From: Prorocentrum cordatum
Taxonomy: Eukaryota; Sar; Dinophyceae; Prorocentrales; Prorocentraceae
Direction of reading: 5' to 3'
Assembly: GCA_963575745.1 (NCBI GenBank)
Contig: CAUYUJ010014549.1
Location: 1,045,720 to 1,109,719 of the forward strand
DNA length: 64,000 nt
The position numbers and the translations under genes are program-made. The notes beneath the pieces were generated by a model. That model was not told the DNA's origin. It saw only the letters and a list, made by a program, of their open reading frames with translations, and did not search any database. This document shows positions 53,555 through 62,802 of the stretch, piece after piece (the stretch's first letter is position 1; every line of letters begins with the position of its first letter).

Positions 53555-53806
53555 GACGCTTTGCGATTATAATCTTCTCAGTGCACCCCGCCTCCCCCTC
53601 CTCCCCCCGAATGGGCGGGGGGGGGGGGGGGGGGTGGGGGGCGGGGAGGGTACATGCCGTGGAGGGGGCGGTGGTGGCGAGGACGAGTGCGAGAGTGAGG
53701 CAGCGGATGGCATGTGGAGGGGGTGAGGGGGAGTGGGGAGAGATGGAGGGATAGCTAGGGCGGGCACGCGCCCCTCCCTTGTTTCACGCCCACGGTCGTC
53801 GCATAG
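53555..53806 (+). other. gene B intron 4 (GA-AG)
   Basis: CTCCAG|GACGCT ... GTCGCATAG|GATATG, phase 0 to 0, AGGA repeated. It contains a G-run of about 18 (53617-53635). Confidence 0.7.
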
Positions 53807-54091
53807 GATATGGCTGCTGCCGACCGCGCCTACCACCTCACAGATGGGAAACCCGTTCGCAAGGATCTCCGCGCCAACTATGAGAAGGCAGTGAGGGCAG
53901 GGCAGGTTTCACAAGCGCAGGGTGTGTTGATGCATTGGTTTACTCAGGATATCGATCTTCCGACCCTGCGTGCAAACGTTCAGGCAGAGGTGAAGTCGTT
54001 TCGTACCAAGTCGAAGGCGAACGAACGCCAGTGTTTCCACCCCCTTGTGTACAAGGCGGTGCAGGCGGCGCTGCAGCTCAAGGCGCTCTAG
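53807..54091 (+). CDS. gene B exon 5: C-terminus
   Basis: 94 codons and a TAG at 54089. It reads DMAAADRAYHLTDGKPVRKD, then NYEKAVRAGQVSQAQGVLMH, TQDIDLPTLRANVQAEVKSF and ends KAVQAALQLKAL. Basic and helical, like exons 3 and 4. An in-frame ATG at 53810 means it could also be a separate 93-aa gene. I prefer the exon reading because the AG|GA junction and phase match the other introns. The total gene B product would be about 1127 aa after correcting the G-run. No other ORF on either strand competes here. Confidence 0.72.
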   Translation, partial: DMAAADRAYHLTDGKPVRKDLRANYEKAVRAGQVSQAQGVLMHWFTQDIDLPTLRANVQAEVKSFRTKSKANERQCFHPLVYKAVQAALQLKAL

Positions 54092-54117
54092 TCTGGGTTT
54101 CCTCTCACCGTTCGGTG

Positions 54118-54223
54118 CGCGGTGCAAGTTCGGTTCGGCGTAGGCGGGCCCCACCCCCTCCAGCGACGCCTCCAGAGGGCATCAGAAAACTATATCCAGA
54201 TCGAGGTGGGCCGAACTTGCACC
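54118..54223 (+). other. inverted repeat just after gene B stop
   Basis: GGTGCAAGTTCGG (near 54120) and CCGAACTTGCACC (54211-54223) are exact complements 78 bases apart, 27 nt after the stop codon. Could be a 3' end structure or a tiny foldback insertion. Confidence 0.6.
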
Positions 54224-54562
54224 ATTAGCGCGAGCTTGCAGTGTAAAGTATACAGGTTATGAGCTTGATTGCACTTGTGCTATTATAATTATTATTGTGA
54301 TTTACCACAATGGGTTGAAAGAAGAAAAACTTATAACAATTTCCTCAGCCGCGTCCTCCTCCTCCTAACTTCTTGTCCTGGGCATCTTCGCCTTCGCCCT
54401 ATCATGCCCCGCCCCCGCGCCGCTTCCCTCGCTGTTCCTCCCCTCCTTTCTCTCCCCCCTCTCTCCCCGTATCTCCGACTTTACCCCCCTCTGCTCGATT
54501 TAGTCCCGCCGTTCGTTCCTCCCTCCGCCGCGGCCGCCACCCTTCGCCGCCGTCGCCGCCGC

Positions 54563-54605
<43 letters not shown>

Positions 54606-55192
54606 TCGTCGTCGCCGTCGTCGCCCCGCGCCCGCCCCCGTTGGAGTTCGAGTGCCAGGAACGGCGGGGGCGCCTGGGGGGCCCGCCTCCAGTTGATCGC
54701 CGCGGGGGGGTGACGGCGGCGGCAGGGGGGCCATGCGGAGGAGTGTGGGCGGGGAGGGGGGCAAGGAGGAGGGCGATGAGGACGTCGACTGGGAGAAGGA
54801 GGAGGTGGAGGAGGGCGAGAAGTAGGAGTGGGGGAGAGGGCCGAGGAGGAGGGAGGGGCGGTAGCACTGGGGCGGGAAACGGGAATCGGAGAAGAGAGGA
54901 CAGGATCGAGGAGGAGGGTTTTCGATTTGTCTATGCGCACGCGGCGTTCCATCATAAATTCTAGGATGCATCAGCCTGACAAGCGTGATAAATATAATAG
55001 TGTGGAGGCTTTCTCGGAACGAGCCGATTTCGTCAGCGTGGCTCGGCTGTTGGCGGTGGGTCATGCCTCCGCGCTGCTCCGAAATCAGATATGGATTGCA
55101 TGTTGTTTCCCCTCGCGGGTATGTTTATTTTCCGTGGGGCGTGCTAGTAACTTCCAAGCTTACTTTGAAGCCTCCTTATGAGAAGCCCACAG
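54224..55192. other. element right-hand non-coding region
   Basis: AT-rich stretch (54240-54330), a (GCC/GTC)n microsatellite (54540-54625), GAGGAGG-rich sequence (54760-54900), then a mixed region leading to the right TIR. No gene seen. Confidence 0.5.
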
Positions 55193-55269
55193 AGTAACTT
55201 TAAAGTTACTTTAGCCCTACTTTAATGATTTCTGGGCGGGGCTCCTGTGGTTGGCCATGGCCTTCATAA
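55193..55269 (-). repeat. right terminal inverted repeat with 18-bp palindrome
   Basis: Begins with AGTAACTTTAAAGTTACT (55193-55210) and ends CATGGCCTTCATAA. The complement, TTATGAAGGCCATGG, matches the left end at 27298, as do CACAGG, ATTAAAGTAG and the palindrome. Confidence 0.82.
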
Positions 55270-55277
55270 ATGTATGC
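55270..55277 (+). repeat. 8-bp target-site duplication, right
   Basis: ATGTATGC directly after the right TIR, identical to 27290-27297. Confidence 0.75.
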
Positions 55278-55307
55278 CTGTATGTATGCATGTATGAATG
55301 TATGCAT

Positions 55308-55342
<35 letters not shown>
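55278..55342. repeat. TGTATG then (TA)n microsatellite
   Basis: Continues the same-strand TGTATG repeat interrupted at 27297, then about 15 TA units. The following 55343-55712 shows no gene. Confidence 0.92.
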
Positions 55343-55712
55343 TGTGCACACGCATGTTCGAATGCGCGTGCGCTGGGAAGGGACGAGTGGGAGGAAACGA
55401 TGTCAGATATGGCGCGCGCCTAGCACGTCCCCAAACAATTCCCCGTACCCCTTCCTTCCTCCAGCCTTGCCTGATTGGGCATGCTCCCCCCCCACGCCTG
55501 GCCCCATCCCGGTCCCCTCGCCTCCGAGCGATCCCTTCCGGTCGGCCTCTCTCCCCCCCCCACCCGCCCCCTACCCCCGTCGCGGAGGACAATTGTCCGT
55601 ACATGCCGACACCGCAGCGGGTCACCGGGCTGGAGGGGATAGTGAGGCGCGGCCTGGTCTTTTCCTTTCTTTTTTTGGAAGGCAGGGGTGGAGTCCTCCA
55701 CCCTCCTTTCTA

Positions 55713-55952
55713 GGCCTCCCAGATGGGGTCGGAGGAGATGGGGTCGGAGGATCACGCCGCATCGCCGATGCATCGCCGATGCAGCTCGATGTGGAGCCCG
55801 ATTTGCTTCACGTCGACGTTGCCGATGCATCGCCCACGTCGACGATGCATCGCGGGTGCATCGCCGATGCGTCGCCGATGCATCGCCGATGCGTCGGCGA
55901 TGCGGCGCGATCCTCCGACCGCATCTACCTGGACCCCATCTGGGAGGCCTCT
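55713..55952. mobile_element. R4 foldback with GATGCATCGCC units
   Basis: Outer arms GCCTCCCAGATGGGGTC and GACCCCATCTGGGAGGC are exact complements. Inside, GTCGGAGGATCACGCCGCAT pairs with ATGCGGCGCGATCCTCCGAC around tandem CGATGCATCGC. Related copy at 60910-61036. Confidence 0.9.
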
Positions 55953-56221
55953 ATCCCTGCAGGGAGGGTCGGAGTCCTCCCTCATCCTCCGTGGGGGGGG
56001 GGGTCCTCGGGCGGGGTTAGGACGAGGATGAATCCGTTCCCGCGCGTTCCAAAGCACTCTCAGAGCGTCCGGGAGCGCTCTGAGAAGGCCGCCGCGCCCG
56101 AGACATCCTCCAGAGCCGCCGGATCTCAGCGGTTCTCGATTCGATCCTCGCCCGAATTTATCTTCGTCTTGGCCTCGTATTGGCGGAGCTCTCCCTCCGC
56201 CTCCGCGGGGGGGTGGCGGGT

Positions 56222-56490
56222 TGCGTTGCATCTTCGGGGGCCCTGGCCTGTCCCCCAAGTGGGTGTCTTTTCCTGTTTCCGACGCGGGCCCGATGCGGAC
56301 TCGACGCGGCTTTGGCGCGGAGCCGACGCCGACTCGACACGGATTCGGCACCGACCCGACGAGCCCGACCTGGATTCGGCACGGATTCGACACGGATTCG
56401 GCACGGACTCGACGAGCCCGACCTGGATATTCGGCACGGCTTCGACGAGGATTTCGACGCGTCGGGACAGACGGAGTCTCCCCGAGGCTG
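56222..56490 (+). repeat. R19 repeat with GATTCGACACG minisatellite, copy 2
   Basis: Lead-in GCGTTGCATCTTCGGGGG and CCCCCAAGTGGGTGTC, then about 18 units of GGATTCGACACG/GACTCGACG. Pairs with 4910-5110. Confidence 0.8.
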
Positions 56491-56544
56491 CAGCAGAAGA
56501 GGGGCCCACCCAGCCGCCCCGTCTCGTCGTCCTCCAGGCGGCGG

Positions 56545-56617
56545 TTTTTTTTTGCAATCCTTGGGTTTTTTTGCAATCGTTGGTTTTGTTTTGCAATCCT
56601 TCGGGTTTTGTTTTGCA

Positions 56618-56648
<31 letters not shown>

Positions 56649-56722
56649 GCAATCCTGTGTTTTTTTTGCAATCCTGTTTTGTTTTTGTTGCAATCCTTGG
56701 GTTTTTGTTTGCAATCCTTCGC
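56545..56722 (+). repeat. T-rich minisatellite, TTTTTGCAATCCTTGGG units
   Basis: About nine GCAATCCT words separated by T-runs of 5-26 bases. Confidence 0.85.
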
Positions 56723-57095
56723 TTGCGCACGAGGGAGCTCCTCTCGGGGCCGCGCCCCGCGGTGCCCCGGGGGGGGCGGCCCGCCCCGGCCACCCTGGGC
56801 CGCGCGAGAGCCCCGGCCCCTGCGCGCGCGGACTTCCGTCGGGCCTGTGCCGCTGCGGGAGGGGTCTTCTCGGGTCGGGCGAAAGGGGGGGAGTGGGAAA
56901 GGGGGGGGTACGAAATTTGCCGCATGCAGCTGGTTTCGGCCTCACCGAGGGGCCCGTTCCTCGATACATGGCCGCCTCCGGCGCCGGGAGGCGCCGGGAA
57001 AATCAGCTACGTGAGCTGATTCTCAAACCCCCCCTTTGCTATCCCCCCCTTTCGCCCGACCCGATCTTCAGAGATGGTCAAAGCACAGTCTGTCA
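56723..57095. other. no gene seen
   Basis: GC-rich (GGCCGCGCCCCGCGG). No exon supported. Confidence 0.35.
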
Positions 57096-57241
57096 GGAGG
57101 GGAAAAAACACACAGACACAATGAATTGTCGGTTTCCAGAAAGTATGGGAAACTATGGGAAGTGGGGGGGAAGACAGAAACCCAGAAAATATGGAAACGT
57201 ACGGGGAATCTTTTTATTTGTGTGTAGTTATTTGTGTGTCC
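57096..57241 (+). mobile_element. R8 AT-rich MITE-like element
   Basis: GGAAAAAACACACAGACACA start, AAACTATGGGAAGTGGGGGG middle, TTATTTGTGTGTCCC end. Confidence 0.9.
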
Positions 57242-57261
57242 CAGGGCCCCTTCAGTCTGGG

Positions 57262-57360
57262 GGGGGGTATGTTTTAATATTCGTTGGTTATCTGTCGACC
57301 ATGTGCTTTGAACTAGTCGTCCAGAATCCACCTGTAGGAGGGCACACCCGACCTGAGCGT
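57262..57360 (+). mobile_element. R12 MITE-like element, partial
   Basis: AT-rich, ending CCACCTGTAGGAGGGCACAC and CCGACCTGAG, the R12 right end. Confidence 0.6.
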
Positions 57361-57414
57361 AGACGGCGATGACGGAGGCGCTCGGTAGCACATCATGGGG
57401 GCCTTGTGTACGCT

Positions 57415-57612
57415 CGCAGTTCTATACTTAGCGTCGATTAGCGTCTGGGAGTCGATGAGATATCGCCGATTCAGCGTCGGTTTGGCGGCGCCGATTAGCG
57501 TCGATGTAGAGTCGATTTAGCGTCGGTTTAACGTTGATGTAGCGTCGATCTAGCGTGCATTCGCAAGAGCCGACAAGATAGTATGGGAGGCTCCCATGAG
57601 TTGCCACCGAAG
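57415..57612 (+). repeat. R20 repeat with TAGCGTCGAT units, copy 2
   Basis: TTAGCGTCGATTAGCGTCTG through GAGCCGACAAGATAGTATGG and GTTGCCACCGAAG. Same as 15180-15335. Confidence 0.8.
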
Positions 57613-57879
57613 CCTGTGCGCGTAGACGGCGATGGCGAAGGCGATGACAGCTGCTATCACCGAGCGCGCATCTAGTCGAACAATATGTATTTGCCTCGGT
57701 GGAAGAACCATTTTCTTACTTATATATATATATATAGAAACATGCATATACTGTAAACCCTCCGCGGCGTATCGAGCCCATTTGCGAGTAGCAGTTCCTT
57801 TGCGAGTCGTGGAACGCGCTTGTCCATACGAGGGCGGCGGCGGCCACGGCGAAGAGGCGCCAGAATTCGACAACGTCAA
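57613..57879. other. no gene; short (TA)n
   Basis: A short TATATATA run at 57720-57735. Otherwise nothing identified. Confidence 0.4.
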
Positions 57880-58055
57880 AGTTTGGAAGAGGATGCGGTG
57901 CCCACACCGCTAATGTTCCTTCGTTCCACCTTTCGGGGCCTCCTGGGAGGCCCTCGGCGCCAACGCTGGATTCGCCTCGAAGTTCTGGTCAGAACACGCC
58001 CCGACATGACCCCAAAAGAGGTCCGCGGAGTAGCGGTATCGGTACCTCTGGGTCT
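57880..58055 (+). mobile_element. R1 dispersed MITE-like repeat
   Basis: GGGGCCTCCTGGGAGGCCCT, CGCTGGATTCGCCTCGAAGT, GGTCAGAACACGCCCC, ending GCGGTATCGGTACCTCTGGG. Contains a CATGACCCCAAAAG insertion not seen in other copies. Confidence 0.8.
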
Positions 58056-58467
58056 CCCCATGTCCGAGTCAGGCCCGGGGGGGGGGATCCCGCTCCTCCC
58101 TGGGGGAGGCTGCAGCACCGCTCAGCGACGTGTGGCCCACTGAGCCTGCAGTCTGGGCCCTTTCTCTGTTCTGTGCTTTTCAGCCTTGGCTTCGGCTTCA
58201 GTCGTGATGCGCTTCGAGGCGCCCTCGGGCCAGCTCACCCCAGCAGGTTCTCCACCCACGCGGCTGCCTCCCTGCCCTGCATCCCCCGTCCCTCCTCCCT
58301 GGCCAGGCACGGCCTTTGGATTGAGCTAGCGGCACTGTTGGGAAGCCCCCCCCCCAGCGCATGCCCTCTTTTTTTCTTGCTGCTATGCTTGATGGGCTGA
58401 TTTTCTACCACCACTACCAAAGGTAGGAGAGGGAGGAGGGAGAGAATGAGGAGGGGGATCATGAAAG
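58056..58467. other. no gene seen
   Basis: Mixed sequence with a GGAGG-rich end. No coding support. Confidence 0.35.
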
Positions 58468-58503
58468 GGAGGAGGAGGAGGAGGAGGAGGAGGAGGAGGA
58501 GGA
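58468..58503. repeat. (GGA)n microsatellite
   Basis: Twelve GGA units. Confidence 0.95.
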
Positions 58504-60114
58504 CCCCGTCCTACCCATGGTAGTGGTGGTGCAAAATAGGCTCATCAATGCTGGCTTTCACTCTGGGAGCAGCCCACGATGGACGCCAGCGGACACCGTG
58601 CATCCCAGGGGAGTGGCACCACGAGGCCGGGCGTCCTTGAGCCATCGCTTCAAGCCCTCGTCCTTGGCCGTCGCTCGGTACGGTGGGGTCACCGTCCCTT
58701 CGGTGGGGAGGCAAGCAGTTTCGACGACCCAGAAGGCGTCCCAGGGATGGAGCCCGCGACCTGCAGGTGCCGCTTTCGCCGCCCACAGCGCTGACAATCG
58801 AGAGTCAAGATTCTTTGGGTTGGCGGGGATTTTTGAGCGTTCGTGCGCGCTCTGGGGGGAAGTACTGTGGCAGGATGAGTTGGACTAGATGTGCAAGGTA
58901 TAGAGCTTTAGGGTCTGAGGCTCTTGGAGTCTTGCTGGCTCACCTCATGAGCCAAGTGAGCACCGCGCAACCTCGACGGTATCCCGAGGTTGTTTTCTGG
59001 CGGCTGCGACTCGTCGAGAGCCTCCGCTGACGTATGAGCCGTCCCGAAAATTGTTTGACCCGTAGCGCCTTGAGGCTTATTGAACACCACCCCCAGCTTG
59101 CGCTTCAGACGGTCGGGGATGGGGTGGTTAGGATGACGAATTTTTGGTTCGTTGAGCACCACCATTGGTACGTTTCAGGAACGGCTAAAATGTGTGGGAT
59201 TGCAGGAGGGATTGCCTGCACGGCTGACACCCTTCCACCTGTCCCTGCTTCAACCTATTTTGTCTACTCTGCCTTCTCATCCCGCTCGGCTTGTTTGATG
59301 ATGTGTTCCCGAAATTGTTCCTCCGCCTTCTGTTCCACCTGTTCCGCCTCGGGGGGGGGCGAAGAGTATCAATGTCACGCCGCCGAGGGGGAGGCCCAGG
59401 GCTCCGTTGGCGCGTTACTGTCAATGTGCGCTGCCCCTTTTCTGATTCAGAACGAGGGTGTAACCCGCCGATGGGGGGCCCGATAGGGCCCTGGAGGCCT
59501 CCGCGGTGCCGTGGCATTGTTATCATTTCTCCCCTCCGATTCTCTGAAACCCTCCATCGAATGCGGCGTTCTATGCCGCCCACCGCGGCGCGCGAAGGTA
59601 TAATCGCGCCCCGCGCCGCGCGGAAGAGGCCGCACAAGGGTGCCCTTCCTCCAGCCTCGCCAGCGAGAGGACGTGAAGGGTTATCCCCGCGGAGTTTGGT
59701 GACCCCGCCTCGTTGGCGCATCGCCGCGCGATGGGGCTTCTCAGAAGCCCCCCGAGCTTTTCTGAGAACCGCCGAGCGCGCTCCACTGCTCGCAGAGTGC
59801 CGACTCGCAAACGTCCGAAAACAATGTTGGTCTCGGCCCCCGCGGCGGATCCAGGCCACTTGCGAGTAGTTCCCGTGCGAGCAGCGGGGCGCGCTGGAGT
59901 GTTCGGCGTTTGCGGAGAAGGCTCAGGAACTGCTCCAGCAGGCCCGAGGCCTTCCAAGCCCTCTGGGCTGGCCCGCCCCCTCTCTTCCCGTCCCCCCCCG
60001 GCTCGCCGCCGATCGGATACCGTCGGACCGAGGTACGTGGCCGAGGTCAACTCGGGAAGGGGGCCCGAATGTTCTCATGCTTGTTGGATGCTCGTGTGCC
60101 TCCCGAGGGGTGGG
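58504..60114. other. no confident gene; coding-like minus-strand pieces
   Basis: On the minus strand about 59350-59275 reads EAEQVEQKAEEQFREHIIKQ, a coiled-coil-like peptide. About 59165-58908 is open for 85 codons (MVVLNEPKIRHPNHPIPDRL). These could be exons of one gene, but I cannot find matching splice sites. Confidence 0.3.
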
Positions 60115-60283
60115 TACACCTTAGGCGATGCTTAAGAAAACTTAAGTTTTCGGCCAGAGTCTCGATTATTCTTAATGTTTCAATGCAAATCTTAAGATTG
60201 TAATTGAAATGTTGGGTTTTTGTTCAAGTTCTGAGACTATGAATTTCTTAACCCATGATTTCTTAAGCATTTCGCAGGGTGTA
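60115..60283 (+). mobile_element. R9 MITE-like element, copy 2
   Basis: 169 bp, the same length and orientation as 5491-5659. Ends TACACCTTAGGCGATGCTTA and the complement of TACACCCTGCGAAATGC. Confidence 0.9.
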
Positions 60284-60909
60284 CCCCCGAAGGCTCTTTG
60301 TCTTTGCCGGCGGATGGTGTCATGGTCTTGGAGGATGTCTTTCTGTCTTAGGTCTTGATGCTCCAGCATGCTTTAAACCTCGATCACCACACAGATTTTC
60401 GAGGCACCAAGCAAGTACCGAAGCTGAAGGGTTTTCACGTGTCGGGCCGGGGCCCAGGAGGCGATGCTCGTGTGACAGCGTTCCGAGAAGTTTCTTTACG
60501 TACGATTGGAGCAACTCAATCTCAGGTCCTCGACCTCGGCTACACGTAAGAGTGAGATTGCGCCATGGTGACTCTTGGTGCGGGTCCAATCGGGCCTCCC
60601 GATCCCTGAATGCGACACGACAGCAGCGGCTTGCGCGTCTGGTGGTGTCCCCAAAGGGCCCCCCCCTGGGCCGCGCTCCAAAGGTCACTCTTGCCTAGGG
60701 TCACTCTCGCGTGTAGCCGAGGTCCGACTGCAGTGCGCTCCCAGACGCCCGCCGCGCCTTCCGCGAGGCTGGCCTGCGGCGACTCGCACTCGCTGACGGC
60801 GGGCCGGGCGGGCGGAGGGACCGCGCGCGGGGGCAGGCCCGGCAGGCGGGGCTCGCGGAGGTCACGGGAGGGCCAGTTGAGTCCAGGCCTCCCGCATGCG
60901 GGCCAGAGC
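60284..60909. other. no gene seen
   Basis: Contains an inverted pair TACACGTAAGAGTGAGA (60541) / TCACTCTCGCGTGTA (60700) and nothing else identified. Confidence 0.4.
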
Positions 60910-61036
60910 AGATGTGGTCGGAGGATCGCGCCGTATCGCCGATGCATCGGCGATGCATCTCGATGTGGAGCCTAATGGTCTACACGCCGATGGCGCCGAT
61001 GCATCGGTGATGCGGCGCGAGCATCCGACCCCATCA
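60910..61036. mobile_element. R4 foldback element
   Basis: GATGTGGTCGGAGGATCGCG, then CCGATGCATCGGCGATGCAT, mirrored by GATGCGGCGCGAGCATCCGA. Confidence 0.82.
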
Positions 61037-61041
61037 GCTCT

Positions 61042-61208
61042 TAGGTCGGGCATGTCCTTCTATAGGGGGAATGCCCAAGAATAGTAAGAACTGTCTGGTG
61101 ATACGTTTTCAGCTTCTGTTTGCTACTATGTGTGAATGTTTTTGTTGTTGCCTGTTTTCTGTGTCTCTTCCAGAGTACATCCGCCTGCAGGAGGACATGC
61201 CCGACCTA
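61042..61208 (+). mobile_element. R12 MITE, intact copy with 16-bp TIR
   Basis: TAGGTCGGGCATGTCC at the left and the exact complement GGACATGCCCGACCTA at the right. 167 bp, AT-rich interior. This copy defines the R12 family (8706, 6153, 57262 and 62568 are relatives). Confidence 0.92.
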
Positions 61209-61240
61209 TATCTGCCCGGACCCCATCCAGGAGGCCTCTC

Positions 61241-61490
61241 TGGGGAGCCTTGAGACGGGGGTCAATCCAGACGGGGGTCAGCCAGGGCGCCAGATCCTGC
61301 AGGATCCTGCGAAGATTCCCTCTGGCTGACCCGGGTCAGGGAGCCGCTCGTGGCCGCGAGGCGGCCGCACATATTGGCTGACCCGGGTTTGCGAGGACTT
61401 GCGTTGCAGTTTTTTTTTCTTGCATTGCAGTTTTTGGTTTCCTGCTGACCCGGGTCTGGATTGACCCGGGTCAGAGGATCCCCGACTCTC
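61241..61490 (+). mobile_element. R10 MITE-like element, copy 2
   Basis: Same order of words as 3468-3720: GACGGGGGTCAATCCAGAC, GATCCTGCAGGATCCTGCGA, TGGCCGCGAGGCGGCCGCAC, GGATTGACCCGGGTCAGAGG. Confidence 0.85.
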
Positions 61491-61749
61491 TGGAGCGACC
61501 CCAGGAGACGGGCTCGTCTGCCCGCCGACGTCCGAAGAGCAAGCGCCGGCAGAAGCGCAGACCTCCGACGGCCCTCGCGGACGTCCTCGAGGAGTGCTGG
61601 GCCCCCCGCCCGGAGGCGGCGCCCCCGGAGCGCTACGCGCGCAGGGTGCCCGCGGAAGGCGGCGCGCAGGCGCCCCCCGCTGTCCGCTGTGGCGTGCCGT
61701 GCCGGCTGCCCGCGCAGAGCCACCGCGTGAGCGTGAGGCGGGCACTGCT
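61491..61749. other. no gene seen
   Basis: GC-rich, mostly CGG/GCC words. No exon supported. Confidence 0.35.
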
Positions 61750-61900
61750 CAGGAGGGGAAAAAACACACAGACACAATTAATCGGCCATTCCCAGAAAAT
61801 ATGGGAAAATATGGGAAGTGGGGGGGAAGACAGAAACCCAGAAAATATGGGAAAATATGGGGGATATGTTTATTTGTGTGTATTTATTTGTGTGTCCTAA
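61750..61900 (+). mobile_element. R8 AT-rich MITE-like element
   Basis: GGGAAAAAACACACAGACAC, AATATGGGAAAATATGGGAA, TATTTATTTGTGTGTCC. Nearly identical to 23798-23945. Confidence 0.92.
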
Positions 61901-62204
61901 TTTCCCTTTAGTGAGGCGGGCACTGCATCTCTCGCGTAGGGCCCTCTCTGGTCGACGCCGCTCGGGGCAGGCGGACGGCGGCTGGGGTCCATCGGGGGGG
62001 CGCTGGGAGCTGGGAAGCTGCGGCTGGGCGCATCGGCTGGGCGCATCGTTTGGCCTCACGTCGCTGCGGCTGGGCGCATCTCGGAGGACTGGTGCGTGCT
62101 CGGACCCCGGGAGGGGTGCGGGCGCCGCATCTTCGAGCCGCCGCCGCCTCGACCCGCCCTGCCCCCGCGGGGGAGGAGGACGGGGTGCCGAGGGCGCTGC
62201 TCGT
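61901..62204. other. no gene seen
   Basis: GC-rich with four GGCTGGGCGCATC words (62022-62075). Confidence 0.4.
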
Positions 62205-62290
62205 CCTGGAGATTCCGCGTCGCCACCGCCGTCTCCTCTTCGAAGTCCTGGCCAGAACGCGCCCCGGGAGAGGTCCGCGGAGCCGCGGTG
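62205..62290 (+). mobile_element. R1 repeat, short copy
   Basis: CGTCGCCACCGCCGTCTCC, TTCGAAGTCCTGGCCAGAAC, CCCGGGAGAGGTCCGCGGAG. Confidence 0.7.
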
Positions 62291-62437
62291 GCCGGCCACG
62301 CGCAGAGGGGGGGAGGGGCAGGGGAGAAGGCTTCTTAGAAGCACATCTGCTGCTTAGAAGGCCCGGCCCTTGTCTATAGAAGCTGCCTCCTTCTAAGAAG
62401 CCTTCCCCCTCCCCGTACCCCCCGTGTGCGTGCCGCC
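62291..62437. mobile_element. R11 foldback element, copy 2
   Basis: CACGCGCAGAGGGGGGGAGG, GGCTTCTTAGAAGCACATCT; mirrored by TTCTAAGAAGCCTTCCCCCT and CCCCGTGTGCGTGCC. Confidence 0.85.
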
Positions 62438-62802
62438 GATTCGTTTCGAGGGCCCCACAACCGTGTGGTAACGGATTGGAGACCGCGGGGGGTCTGAGGT
62501 GGCACGGCCATGTCTCTGGCCTGCAGGCAGGGGAGGCGAGGTTCTTGGTTCGACCAGGTTTCTATTCAGTCGGGTATGTCTCTCTACAGGAGGATTGCGC
62601 AAGACTGGTGAAATATTGTCTGGCGACGGTCTTTCGGTAATTTGTTGATGATCGCTTGGGTATGTTTTGATGTTTCCCAACCATCCTGTGGTGTTGGGTC
62701 CTCGTTTTGCAGAGACAGCGCCCGCGTCCTCATTCCTTCCTTCCTTCTCCTCCCGCTGCCTCCCCTCCTCCCCCTCCTTGCCTCTGCCCTCCGCATGCCT
62801 CT

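Larger units (their letters stand above)
27298..55269 (+). mobile_element. giant DNA transposon (27,972 bp), hAT/KDZ-like
   Basis: Bounded by imperfect inverted repeats of about 73 bp (roughly three quarters identical by eye) and an 8-bp direct repeat. All recognisable genes inside are on the plus strand: gene A (28170-40655), a small basic ORF (42569-42892) and gene B (44805-54091). None of the R1-R18 MITE families that crowd both flanks was recognised inside, so the interior has a different history. The 8-bp TSD fits the hAT and Zisupton/KDZ superfamilies, and gene A has an RNase-H-fold transposase pattern. The alternative is an ordinary gene cluster with chance terminal similarity. Confidence 0.72.

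Noticed and set aside
55251-57014. 587-codon plus-strand ORF
   Set aside because: Assembled from a microsatellite, the R4 foldback, the R19 minisatellite and a T-rich repeat. No protein-like composition.
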